From assembly GCF_000150275.1 (NCBI RefSeq), contig NW_002060945.1, forward strand, positions 5,980,991-6,044,990: a DNA stretch of 64,000 bases. The letters run 5' to 3'. The stretch is from Trichoplax adhaerens. Taxonomy: Eukaryota; Placozoa; Uniplacotomia; Trichoplacea; Trichoplacidae. Of the stretch, positions 13,770 to 27,807 are shown in pieces. Each line of letters begins with the position of its first letter. Positions within the stretch are counted from its first letter, which is position 1. A program made the translations under genes and the position numbers. The notes beneath the pieces were generated by a model. That model had not been told where the DNA came from. It searched no databases and saw only the letters and a program-made list of their open reading frames with translations.

Positions 13770-14086
13770 ACTACTCTAAAATAACGTAATAATGACAGTA
13801 ATAAACGCTTTCGATATTAACAATAAATTATATGAAAAATTTGAGCATTTGGTGGTAGAAAAGTGTACTGTACACTTTCATTAGCATTTTCGCGTTATAA
13901 AAATATACAAATATTTCGTTCGACCAGTTCAGCCATGCTGACGTATGCGATTTCATCTCGGATCAAGCTAACTAAAAGTTCAAAAAATCTTACTTTACCT
14001 TCGAGCTGTCTTTGATCTCTTTGTATTTAGTTAACAGCGGTAGTTATAAATGTGATTATTTGTGTTAGTTACTTACATTATTGAAT

Positions 14087-17000
14087 TCAGCTTGTGCAGT
14101 CTTTTCCATTACTTACTTCAAGTATAGATTGTAAAATGTCTAATATTAATCCCAGTAAAGAAGCTGCAAATGGTGGCTGTAAAATTGAAAGATATCGAAT
14201 TCTTCATTAACTATTAATCTTTCATGATCTTTAACATTATTATATAAAAATTAAAGTACAGTATAGCACAAATTATAGTTTAAAGTAGTTAAAATTATGA
14301 ACTTGAAAGTTATCTGGCGATAGTATCTACACTCTTTATTCACAATCAATGCTCTCTTTACCTTGGAGTTTAATGTAGTGTGTAAACGCTTCAACCATAT
14401 TTCGTCTTCTTTTTTCTGCTCTTCTATCTATAATAGTGTCATCATTTGTGTAACAATGTATGTAAAATTAATAAAGTAAGAATCTATAAAGATGTAGCAT
14501 GAAGAGTGACTAAAAATTATATATGCAATAAAGTAACATGATAAACTTATTACAATTCTCAAGAGGTTTCATCAAATTCAGGAGTTCCAATATTTAACCC
14601 AAGTACAATCATTTATACTCGGATACTGTATATATGAGCAAATTCTTCATCTACTTTTACATAAATTGAAGTAAGGATGTCGTAACCGATGCACTTCTGC
14701 AGCTAGATATAGACTCGTAATTAAGTACAGAATTTGGTGCTCTTAAAACTCTTACTAGTAACTACTATCTTTAAGAGATAATGAAATACCAATATAGCTT
14801 CATTTTTACTAGTGTTGATTGCAACCTTTTAATTTAGACCTACACTTTTACAAATTTATCAGTTAGCCATTAATGAATGTTCTGGTTCATGAAAAATTTC
14901 GGTATACCTACAGGAAACTCAAATATTTTCTTATGGATTTACCTTAGAACATTCTTGCAATGCTGTTGCCGATTGCATAATTTCGTCCAAGTCGTTATCA
15001 GACAAATTTAAAATAGAACATGCCATCAATTTTGCCTTTTTAATAGTATCCGATGATAGATCTTCCTGGTCTAGATTATTTACCGGAGATGTTGCAAGAA
15101 CGTTGCGATAGCTACCGAGCTGCTTTAACATTTCTTCAATCAGTGCCTATGCGATTTAATTAAGAATCCAAGTTAATATTTATTTCAATTATAACTTACT
15201 ATTTATTAATAAATTAATTCTTTAATTGATACCTTGGCAAAAGCATTAAATTCATCGATAACTTGATAGGCCTGTTTAAGCTTTTCTCTTGCTGCGGATA
15301 GAGCATTTTGACTATCATTGGCTAAACCTTGCATCTGTTCGGTTGCTGCAGCTTCCACCGCATTTGCTACAGCAGTAGCTCGTGAATATTTTGCTTGCAC
15401 TTGATTTAACTGCATGTTCTAGAGCAAAGTATACGAGAAAATACAGTTCGTAATCTGCAATATTATACGTTTCATTTTGATCCAACTAGAATTTGTTATT
15501 CTTAGCTTGAAATTACTTATTGAATCAAGTATTGAATACCCTATTTCATATTTTTATTTCGGGTACAGTAGACAACCTTATAATTCACGAATTGGCTATC
15601 TGCATAACCAACTATGTACTAGAGCAGCTCGTAATACCAAAGACTATCTAACCCATTGGGGCCGCAAAAAATTTTTATCACTTTCAACTTGATATTATTT
15701 AGTAGCTACCGCATTGAATAAATTATATATATTTTTAATTTAGTCAAGGTAGACGCCTTCAACTTAAATTGCAATTACAGCTTGTAAAGTAATTCAGTAT
15801 CTTCAATAGCATACAATCCATTTACGCTAACAAAGATTGCTAATTCTTAACTTGAAATTCTTTAGTAAGTCAAGTATTAATTATATTATTTCATATCTAT
15901 TTTTATTTAGCTTAACCGGTTAATACCGCAACTCATCATTAGCTATATAATTATGCAATAGCACGAAATAATAAGAATGAAAAGCAGGCATGAACTACTT
16001 TACACAGTATTATCATGTATACTATAGTAAACTTAATACCTTTCGATCGAGTTCTAACTGACATTTGGCATATTTTTGCTGCAAATCTTGTCTTGCTTGA
16101 CTTTCGAAGGCTAATTTTTGTTTCAAGCTAAGAACCTATCAAAGAAGTACGTAAGCATTTACTATCGATTCTAGTATAAAAATTTTAAAATAATCTACTA
16201 AGTATATGAGCCCTAAAATGTAATAAGAATGTTGAATTATGTATTGCCTATATCAAACGATTAATAAACAGCCAAGTAAACTGAAAGTCTATATTTCAAA
16301 GGAGGAAATCTTTACGTAATAGCTAAGCTATAAAAATGATGGTGGAGTTGTTATATCTTTGCAACAATATTAATAAGATAATATGAACAAGATTATAATT
16401 TATGTGTTACAAATGCTCAGAATTATGGCCTTATTATAGACGAAACATTATCTAAAAACTAATCTAATAAAAAATTTAAAATCAGTGCTAAATATAAGTT
16501 AACGCCATAAAAAGTAGATGTATCAAATCAATGAATAATTAATCATATATTGGTGAGTTTTTCAAATTTAGGAATGCATAAAAGTATGGATACTTTTATT
16601 TGATTTACTTATTACGTCCATCATTTCTGCTGACAATTTCGAAGCAGTAGTACTATCAAGCTATGTTTGAGTAATCTAGTTCTACACTACATATTAAGTC
16701 CATCATAGAAATAAAGGTTTAATATTCTTTTGAAAGAACATTCTGCTATCCTTATTATTTAGTAATCTCCATGCAAGTATTGCTCTACCAGCAAAAATAT
16801 GCTGTTATCCTATTGCTCAGTAACCTTCAATGTTTTCATACCTGTTTTTTGCGGAAGTTACTAGTTTCTAATACTGCTTTAGAGTGCTGCTCAATCTCCT
16901 TCCTGCTATCATCAGCACCCGCTAATTCTTCTTGGAAGGATTTTACTTTCGATTTCAACTCATCGATTAAAACCTTCTTCTGAACTACACTTCTCTCAAG

Positions 17001-20000
17001 TCTGTTTAATCTGTTGCAACGATAGTCCATATTAAGATAAGATATTAAACATTCTTCATTTATTTTGTTCGCAAAGTCCTATCTCAAGACACTAATTTAC
17101 TTATTCTTCGTTTTGTGAATTATCAAAATCAATTTTATGAGTTTACCTATCTTGATTAGATTTTAAACTTTCATCTTTTGTAGTTAAATCATTTTTCAAG
17201 GATTTAACTTGATTATTGAGTCGTGCACAATCATTCAAATAGGTCTTGACAAAATAAAATATGTTGATAAATTAAAAATGATTTTAAAGTGAAATAGGCA
17301 GTATTTTTATCAGTAATTCTAGAAAAAATCGCTTTACTTTGACTTTTAACTCTAATTGGCGCCAGTCATTTTCAGTTCGTTTAGGAGGAGGAATTTCAGC
17401 AATAGACTCTTTTTGCAGTTTAAAATTTTCGCTCTGACACTCTTCTAATTCCTTCGACAATTTCTGCCCAGTTAGGAGAAAGAAATTGTGACCGTTAACT
17501 TATATAATCTCGATATGTATTCTATCATTGAGATTAATTTTATCGATAGCCAAATATCAATACATAGCAACGCCCTGGCTTATAGATAATTTATAATCCC
17601 AGGCAAATAAAATTGTAAAATTATAAACTATCAGGAACGAATATTGAGGATGATCATATACCATAAATACTAAATAATAGTGGCTAAAAAATTTGACTTC
17701 AATCCTCCTAATATATAACTCGGTATATGAAATTTTTAGTCGAACTAACGACTAACCTGTAACGATTGCTTATTTAATTTAAGGCGTTGTTGAGCCAAAT
17801 TAAATTCAGATTCCAACTGATGATTTTTGACTTTCTCATCCGCAAATAACTTTTCTATACTTCTTTTCGCCTCGTGAACAACTCGAATCTATAAAGAAAC
17901 GATCGGATAGAAAAAGTGCTTATTCTTAGTATCTACTGACCAACTATTTTACGCAGCAATTAACGAATAAAGTCTCGATAATCTCTGTAGTAGTTATTAT
18001 AAGTAGATCTTTGGATTATTTACGATCAAAACAGTGTCGATTTAATTAATAGACAAACAGCGTTCATGACTACTACGAAATGTTATAACCTAATTTATAT
18101 GATCTAAGTTGCGCACAATAAAAACAGCCGCAGGTAAAGGCTATAGATGGTAGGTGAGAAATTTACTTGACGAAAATTCAGCTGATACTTTCAACTCTTA
18201 AATACCGTTATCATAGTTATAGAGAAAGTTTTACTTAGATCTACCTGTCGTCGTAAGCTTTGTACTTGAGCTTTTAAGCTACGGTTCTTAGCACCCAATC
18301 GTTGATTTCCATATAGCATTCTTTTTTTAGGTTGTGTAGATGGATAAGATGGCTTTGATGGGGTCTTGCCGATAGGAGAAGACTGACGGATGTTAACCTT
18401 GTCCTTTAGATTCTGAACATCGGATTTAAATTTATCTTCATCGTCGCTAAATTCGCTATTTTCATCCGTTTCTAGTAAATCTTCTGTTTGAACCTCTTTG
18501 TTCATCGTTGTGACTGCAGTACTAACTCCGATGCTAACATGATCATTTAGATTAGCTTGATCTTTTTGTTGCTGATCTAGCCTTTGCTCCAAGACTAGCA
18601 ATTGTTTCTCCAAGTTCTCAATGACAGTAGTCTGTGAAAGGCAAAAGAAGTTTATAGTGAATAAGCAAAATAAAGTTGCAAGTTTCAGCCATAGCTAAGA
18701 TTACTAGGATATCAATGGATGATGTATTTGTCCATGTCACCTTGTGATTTTCTTTATTAATGGAGGTTTCAATTTGAACTGAAGTGTTTACTTTTGACGA
18801 ATCATCTCGACTGAATTGTTCGTCCTCTATTTGTCGCTTGCTGGTGTTCTCCAATTTCTCCTCTACTGCTGCCTTGCTACTATTCATTTCTTGCTGAATT
18901 TTTGACTCAACAGTAAGTGGTGATTGTAGTTCTCGTTCCCTTGCAATAACATTTTTCATGACTTGTTGTTGCTTATACATGCTTTCAACACTTCGTTTTA
19001 GAATGTTTACTTCTTCTTGTAGAGCGCTAGTTTAAATTCAAATCAAAAAATTTCAAAAGTTGAATTGAATATTTAAGTGATCAGAAAGCTATTTGTATAG
19101 GTCTAAATCATGCCTATAAGTAGTCATGTTATAGGCAAGCTTACGATCTCTCCTCGATTATCTTCATTTTATCTATTTCTAGAGTTTGTTTGGCTTGCTC
19201 TAGCGTCTTAGCCTTTGATAGGCAGGATAAAATGCAAATACAAGACTAGGGTTAATATTTTAACTACATTAAAATCGTTCTCATTTTAGATGCCTCCATA
19301 TCAAATATTCTATTTACAAGATACAATTATATTTGTATATTTACCTCAAATTTACATCCTGCTAGTTCATCACTTAGATTATTATGGCGTAATTCTAGAC
19401 TTTTAGCTAATTTTTGATCTGTCAAATTTGGCAAAAATGCAAGACTTATCGTACCTAATCCTGAAACTGATGCAATAGTAAAGAAGAAAACGATGATAGA
19501 CATAATAAGCTATTCCTACAGGATTCTTTCTGCTGAACTACTTTTTCTAATTCTTGGATAGCTGCTGCATCATGAGCCACACGAACTCGGAGGCAGTCGA
19601 TTTCTTCCTGATCTTCGATACTATTTTACAAATCAGGCATTATTAATAGGCGTTTAAATGCTTTCAATGTCAGAAATGAATTATCCGCAAGAAATTGCTA
19701 GTTTTATGAATAGAACAACTGATATATAGCAGGAACTTGGCTACTATTTACTTTTGTTGTCGCAAAATTTGATTTTCTACTCTATAGTGAGCAAGTTCGT
19801 TCCAGACTGCATCACTATCTTCCTGTCGTAGTAATCGGCCATCAACACGTGGTGGAGGAGTAGTTCTTTCCCTAGTATAGAAATAAATGTTAGTATCCTT
19901 TTTAAGTGGAGAATAAGACTAAGCATCGATTCAAGAGAAAATATGGCTATGATTAATAAAATAGTAATCAAGATTCTGTTACTGCCATGTCTTTGAGATA

Positions 20001-23000
20001 CCTTTGATATTCATCATATGTTTGGAGTTGTTGCAGTGCTAACTTATGAGCCTCTTGCAATGATTTTAAACGATTTAATCGATTTTTATGCGCTCTTTTC
20101 AACTCATGAACTTCGGCAGTCTAGGAGATGATCCAATTTTGTCAATTTATTATAGCGTAATGAAGTAAAAGTATGGACGTCGATTTATCTAGAGAGATTT
20201 CCTTGACTCACAACATTAATACTAGACTATTTTTACCTTTTTAGTTAAAGCATAGATTAATGTGTCTCTGCTGCTATCAGAATAATCTGTCGCATGTTCT
20301 GACGGTGATAACGGAAGTTCATTACTTGTTGTAGTCTAAAAATTAACACCATCACGTAACAAAAATGAAGTGAAATATGAGAATATATAGTATAGCCTTT
20401 TGGAATAAGAGATATATAGTGATTGAGAGTTAATGTATTTCAGAGAACGGTAACCAAAATACTTCTAGATTAATAAGATATCGAATGAGGAATATGCAGT
20501 ATATGGTACATATATAGTATTGAGATCGAAATAATTACATTTAATTTTGTTGCATTGGTAGAATTTTCATCATCATTCGCCATGGGACGTTTTGCTAATG
20601 CCCGTTCAAGTGATTCTATTAATCTAAATAATTTTTTGATTTTTATTGAAACGACAGCAATTTTTTTATTATGATATTAATTTCTGGCTTATTCATTCCA
20701 TCGCAAAAGTCTACGATTAGCTGAATAAGTTTATTTATTTATTACAATTTTGCACCACTTCTACTTTAATGTACTCTAAAATTAATGCTATACGATATTT
20801 GGAAGTATTGTATAATAGCCTATATTGTGATCTTAACAACGGATTACGATAAATGATCTATTGGTGAAACTGATAGCATTTTATTAAAGAGAACTATCTA
20901 ACCTGTCTTTCATTTGCAAACTATTGCTTAGCTGTTCGACTTCTTCTTCTAGTTCGATAACATCACTTTCAAGGTGTTTCTGTAACAATAAAATCGTATG
21001 AGCTATAACATTAATTTTAACATAAACGTAGTGTGTATTCTTTCGAAATCAATAATTGATTCTGGTTAATTTCTTATGAACAACGGATTCAGTTGTATTT
21101 AGGAATTGCCAAAACATTGATAATTTATATCTAGAAATAATCAATAGCATCTATAATTACATTAGATTAAAATAGAATTAATTACCTGATTCTTTCTTTC
21201 CAATTGATTTTGCTGTTCTCGATTTCGCAATTGTTCAAATTGTGCCATAACATCATTCATCTCCTGCAAAATATCGATTCTAGTACAGATTAATATTGTT
21301 TTCTAGGAAGGATAATGATAGTAGGATTTATGGTATTCTACAAATGTGTTATTCTGCACTTGTTAATTTTAATATTAATTGTGGATTGTATTGCGTACAC
21401 TAATGAATATGCTGTTAAACAAACTTATCATTTACGATGCGTTATAAATGTAAACGGTGCATTTATATATGCCGCCATTTTTCAATATAATATAGAGAGA
21501 GTATAAGTACTGTAGTTAGTACTTAGTGTTATAATAACTTTAACTACGCGTTCAATTTCTTGTCTCCCATGCTAATTGAGAGCAGTGCGAATCTTCAATA
21601 CGGCTATCAGTCTTAACTCTAGATAGTAATACACAACACAAACCGCTTGAAGGGATTCCAATTTCCTTTCATATTGGTTTTCGATGTTTTTCTTTTCTAT
21701 TTACATGGTTGTAATACATGCAATTCATTTTAAAATTAACTAAATTTTAAATTCTTCCCATACATACTTAATAGTTTTGTTATATTACTAGTAATTTATT
21801 AATGTTCAATTATTAAAAAATATCTGATCACTCAAGTTCTGGGCAATATACGAGAATCTTTTTTGCGCATTTGTTATGTATTCAAAAATTGTGGTATATT
21901 TATATATTAACCGGTTATTGACAGTACAGATTTAATTTATCGCTAGTTTTAGTAGCACTAGATAGCCAGGATAAAATCCATTAAGCCGAAAAATAATATT
22001 TAATATTAATTATCCATAGAGTAATGTTAACACTTAATAAGCTGTCAATTAATATAACTTTCAATGGTACAAGCATTTGCTTGGATGATAGAAATACTAC
22101 ATAATTGCCTGTTGGCTAACCGTGATGCTTTTGTTATATCGTACTAATACTGCAATATAATAACACTTAATTTATCGAATTTTACCCAATTAAAAAATGC
22201 ATGGTCTAATAGTTACTCAGGCTCGGAGTAAAATGAACAGACTTGTTGACATGAATTAGACAAAGTCAACTAATACTCGATTTATAATAAAAAGATCGAA
22301 TAGATCTCAATTTTTACTACTGCCAACGTAAAAATAGAGTATTATCATATTCATTTCATACCAGTTTCGAACTTGATTTTAATGTTTTGAATATCATCGG
22401 ATTGTTTCTGAACTTCCTTCGAACAAGATTTTAATTCTTTCCTGTTGTTAAGAAAAGTTACACCATGAACAAAAAGTATCGTGTCCGCAATACTGTGTAC
22501 AGCAGTAAAGATTATTCGATACCTAGATTAGATAAATGCTAAAGCTAATGCAGAGAAATTCTTATTTGATTAAAAATTGATTGATACATTAGGGTTATTA
22601 ATATAGAATCAATTCAAATTAATACTAAAACTTTTAGAATACCACTCTGGCTATTCTTTAAAATCCCAGTTTATAGCTATATCACTATCATTATTCTATC
22701 TATCGCATTTAGTCGAATACGTAGGGCTAATTTTATATAAATATTTCAAAATCTTTGCAACGTTATAATAACTTACTGCAGTGCTTTTATGTGCTTATCC
22801 TTCTCCTCAGCTTCCTGAATATATTGTTGAACTGATTGAGTATGCTGCTGTTCCAAAATATTCTGCTTTTGGGCAAATGCTGCGGTAATTTCTTCCTTCT
22901 AATTTTGCAATAATGTAAGCAACATTCCGTTAATATCATTTAAGGATGATAAGAAAGTAAACTATTTCAACTTATAACGAACCTCTGCAGTTAAAGTATT

Positions 23001-25602
23001 ACACCGATCCAGATACTTTTGTTGTTTTGCTAACAGTTGCTATGTATTTCAACAAGGATTAGAAAAGTATAATTTGTAGAATAGTCATTGACGATATCTT
23101 AGCAAATATACTCCAGTTTTGCTATTAAACCTTTTCATGGACTTTCAAGTCTTGCATTTTTCTCTCACTTTTACTCACAGCTTCTTCTAAATTATTAACT
23201 TTACTTTCTAAAGCTGACAAGAAAGATCACAGAAGTTTACTCCTACTTCGTAGAATAAGCTTGTTATACAGCAAAATCATTAGATAAAATGAAAAACAAA
23301 TTTAAGTGTTTTAAAATACGATTTGACGATTATTTTAGATTGTGCTAGTTACTCCTCGGTCAGAATTGATGATTACCTTCATTTATTCCTTGTTGTTCTT
23401 TAAGATGTTTATCATTTAATTCATCTTTTAGCTTACTCTGAGTCTCCTTTGTTTGAATCTGTCATCATTAAATAAATCCATAAGTAAGATATCTGACATT
23501 ACACACATTACACTACGTTACAGCGTTCATTACATAGTCCATATCTTGGTTTATGTTGATATAAGTAAATTTTTCAATAATTTTATTTATTTTTACCATC
23601 AGAATCAATTCTACTTAAACAAATTTATAGCTAATTTTAATTTTGTTTGGGGAACTTAAATCGAATGGAGAAAATCAAATTACCAAATCATTCAAAACTT
23701 GTTTTTCAGCGAAGAGTTCATTTTTCTCTTTCAAGTGTAATGCTTTTTCATCCTCTATATATTGTTGTATTTGGCTTAATTGAGCTTCCTTATCGTCTAG
23801 ACTGAAATATAAGCGATATCGTATTTAATGGATTAAAAACCATATACTGTGTATGATATTTTTGCCAAATGATGCCTATTTGTTGTAGTAACAGCACATT
23901 GGGCGTGCATTTAAGTATCGCTTTTAATATGGTATTATGAAATGTAATTCTACATGTATTTGCATATACTCATAGGCATTGTAAGTGAATTGCTTACATT
24001 AATTTTATTGTCTGATGAAGATGATAGAGTACATTGATTTACTATTTTAAAAGAATAGCATAAATAGCAACACATATAGGAGTATGTTGTCGGCTCGATA
24101 ATTAGCTACGATAATTGCTATCACTGGCCAATTAATATACACTACCTTTTCTTTTTATCTTGTAATGTTTTTTCTGTCTGATTAATCGTCTATTAGGATT
24201 CAATATTAAAAGTTAGTTTATTCACTGGCTATTGATAAAGTATTTTAAAGACATAAAATAAAATTTCCGCATATCTATTTACTTCTTGTAGTTGCAATAT
24301 ATAGGCATCTTTGCTTCTCATAACTTCAAGTATTTTCTTATCTTTATCTTCAGCTTTATTTTTTTCTCTGCAAATGGCCATGGTATGTCAAAGTAAAATA
24401 GTTGAGATTTACTAGTATATGCGTACAGTAGTAGTGTACTAGTGCTAACCTTTCAACAACCATGGTAATAGCTGCTGTTAAATCAGGTCGAGTACTTTGT
24501 AACCGTCTCCATAAAGACCAGACAAATTCTTTATCGGCCTACATAGAAAATTTGAAGCTATATAATTTAATTTACCAAGATAGAAATTCAGATAGTTTTT
24601 TATTATAGGACGTCTCAATATTTGCTTAGGTTAATTAACTATCGTTCATGAAATAAGTCATTACTATACTACGATTACGTTACGCATCTATTTATACGAT
24701 TAAAGCTTAAAAATAACCGTTCAATGGCAAGTAAATATCGATCATCACGAGTTCTTTAAATTAGACATGTAGATATATTAGAGCTCTGACCTTGCAGCGA
24801 TTAAGTTCATCTTGTAAGTTTGCTATAGTAGCTGGTACATGATCAATTGATCCATTTCCTGATATAATCACGCATAATTATGAATTCGATTTAAAAATTG
24901 CACACGAATCTTCTTCATAGGTCACAAGGATACACTTATGTCTTTATAGTATAGTTGTTTTGTGGAAAACATGCGGCAATGGATGTTTGTGCATTAAATA
25001 GATCTTAATAAATCAGCAAGTAGAATAGAATAAAAATTGTACGTAATGAAACGTTATTGTAGGGTAGCTATACTGGACTAATACATCGGATGCATTTTGT
25101 ACAGTTGAAAAGTGAATTGTAATTGCTCAATTTAAATTAATAGGAATATTAGCATGTCATCTCATATCTTGGCGTCCATTTATTTTGGACTATAATAATC
25201 ATATACTTTTGTGGGTTTCTAAAATGTTTATATTTTAATAAAATACGCACATAGAGAGTACATCATACTTGCAACAATTGTGTTACGGCTGCGACGACGA
25301 ATCAAGTAAATTAAAAAGATCATGCCTCTAGGTAATCATTTTGGAGCAGTCCATATCGTAAATAGAGACGAGTGGAATACTGTAGCTAGCTGTAACTCAC
25401 CATTAGCAGGGCATATCAATTAGACTATCCTAAAAAATCGATGTTTCATGCGAATTTACACTATAATACTCAACTAAAATTGATGATTGTAATTTAAAAA
25501 TTTTGCCTATTCATTCTAAGTTCTGCACGCGATTTTAAAACTATTTGTAGCCTATCTTGAGTAACATCCATCCAATCATCACTTACCAGATATATCGGCC
25601 AT
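14087..25602 (-). CDS. CNTLN: Centlein, centriole-linker coiled-coil protein
   Basis: Scaffold protein of the link between centrioles in other animals. Read on the minus strand, about 32 exons encode roughly 1,190 residues (human about 1,400). The first coding exon is only 16 nt (25587-25602, 'MADIS' plus one base). It is followed by 24791-24858, then 24450-24538 carrying 'ADKEFVWSLWRRLQSTRPDL', a centlein signature, followed by 'VVEREK'. Later landmarks are 'RQEDSDAVWNELAHYRVEN' (about 19750-19875), an acidic/serine-rich linker and 'RMLYGNQRL' (18247-18630), 'SILNLSDNDLDEI' (about 14946-15148), 'IEEQKKEDEIWLKRL' (14362-14427) and the last exon 14087-14176 ending at TGA. Almost every exon is heptad-rich coiled coil with K, E and Q abundance. 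The tail faces the SLC6 gene 317 bp away. Some internal exon edges are approximate; the family call is firm. Confidence 0.9.
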
Positions 25603-27807
25603 ATTGATCGAAAAATGTACGCGTGTATACCAATGTTCAAGATTAAATAGCAACGTTTCAATATTCAATCATGCCCTTGAAATAGGACATTACATTGGAG
25701 GGTAAGTAACTCTTTGTATGTAGTGTATAAATGGATTAGCCCTTGATACCATTTGCTAAAATTGATCAGGCGATTTGATGGAAAATATTAACAATTGCTT
25801 ACTATTAATAAGGTAAAGTTTGCAAGGATTATAATATTGATTCTAGTCTAATTTTAATTGATGCAGCCTCGAATCGTATCATGAAATACAGTACAGTTAA
25901 TTATCATCGAGTAAACTACAATATGACTATTATGATGAATGGCTAAGAAACTGAAGAGTAATTCTATAAGCCATATCAAAGACTAACACAGGTCAAAAGC
26001 GAAGCAATTTTAAAAGTATAGGAACAAAGTTTCAGTATTAATGCTGGCAATGAATTGACTTTCGGATAACGTAATTAGTATCCACGACTAATAATAAATA
26101 TAATCTAAGGCACTTTAGCGTAACAATTGAATTGAATTTATTAACGGTTTCAGTCGGTACTGTGCCGTTAACCATAGAAGTAGGGAAAAGCTACAGTAAG
26201 AATCTCGTACGGTCCGTGTACTATTAGTTGTTGTTAGTCCTGACTGTACTCAGAGGGCTGTTTTGTAGTCCTACTTTGAAGTAACCTTAACAAATTTAAA
26301 TCTTGGGTTTAACGGAAGGTCGGTACAAGTGTTTACAGTATTGTGCCATGCGCGGTACTGTACTGCAGCCATCACATTGTATATATATATATATATATAT
26401 ATATTAACAAATATATACAATTGTACTAATTCAGAGTGTGGCTGAATACAGGTCGAGACTATGCTGTTACGACATATTTTTGCTTGAAACTTATTTGTTC
26501 AATGTAGTTAGTCTTAAATGGGTAAACGATTTCAGTAAACGTATACAGGATCACCATATAGCGCTGTATAATAAAGCAAGGATAGTGAACTTTTGTTTAG
26601 ACGTCTACAAAGTAGAAGTAGACTAGCGCCAATTAGAGATGCTCCAATTGAAATAGTTACTATACTTTATAGTATCTACAGATACTTTTCAATTTTTTCC
26701 TGTACACTTTGTAGCAATGACATGCAAAATAAGTTCCTATTGTTACCAATAATAGTGGACAACAGCACCGTTTGATTAAGGTGCTTAACTTTTTATAAAA
26801 TTACTCTATTTTTAAACTCTCCCAATAAACCATCTTACGATAATACACCATAAAGCTTAAAACAAAAAAGAGGAATAAAGGCATTTTTGCCCATGTTGAA
26901 ACTTATTTTAATTAATTCATAAGAGCAATACGTACAATAGTAGTAAGTAAAATACTGTAACTCCAGTGACAGTCCATATAAACATTTTACTCTTAATTAA
27001 ATTACGATTTTAATGTCAACAGTTTTTGTAACCTTATCTACAAGTTGCAATTTCATACAACGTGTTTACAGTAAGTATCAACCTAAATAGATTAATACCT
27101 ATGCGTTGAACAAGAAAAAAACTTATAGATTCCATATTGCAATCATTATTTGTTCAAATTATTCAAATACAATTCGTTTATACTTGCAAGTGAAAAAGTA
27201 TCCTATAGTAGCTAAAAATGCTTTCTATACCTCAACAAATAGTATATAATGATTGACTTTCGATAGCTATCGCAGGGCAGCAAAAGCACAGTGTTTAAAA
27301 ACACGCGATATGTATACATTGCATAAAATTCTTTGTAGAAAGGCAAATTTGTTACAATTCGAACATTTGTAGTGATTGTCTATGCGTGTACGCCTTCAAC
27401 AAAGGCGAAGGCTAGCTGTGTCCAAGACCTTGCTAACAAATATGAATTAGAATATTGAAAATGTTGCATAAATGGGAACAATATCAACATATAGAACTAC
27501 TCGAGTACTCTATGGCCTAACTAGATAAGATAATTAACGTATAGATTTTGTTAAGCATTTAAATTCTTCCATAAGAATATGTATCATATTATACAATGTT
27601 CACATGATGACGCATACAAATAAATTACAAGCATCTAGCAAGCGTTTTCTTAAATTATAGCTCTAATACAGTTATTATGGCACACGTATCTAATTTAAGG
27701 AATAATTGTTGGTCTTCACCATTTGCATCCTAGGATTTGTGTACCAAATATCGTCCTCCATCATAACAGAATATCGTCTTTTAACTTTCGTTTATATAAA
27801 AACTAAA
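25603..27807. other. Intergenic region: CNTLN 5' flank and CSNK1G 3' flank
   Basis: About 2.2 kb with no supported exon. The CNTLN-proximal half should hold its promoter, but no TATA or other core motif is distinctive. Scattered 'ggtactgt' and 'tactgtact' words lie at 26155-26370. Small open frames at 26438-26775 show no family resemblance. Confidence 0.5.
26380..26405. repeat. (TA)n microsatellite
   Basis: Uninterrupted TA dinucleotide run of about 26 bp. Confidence 0.95.
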
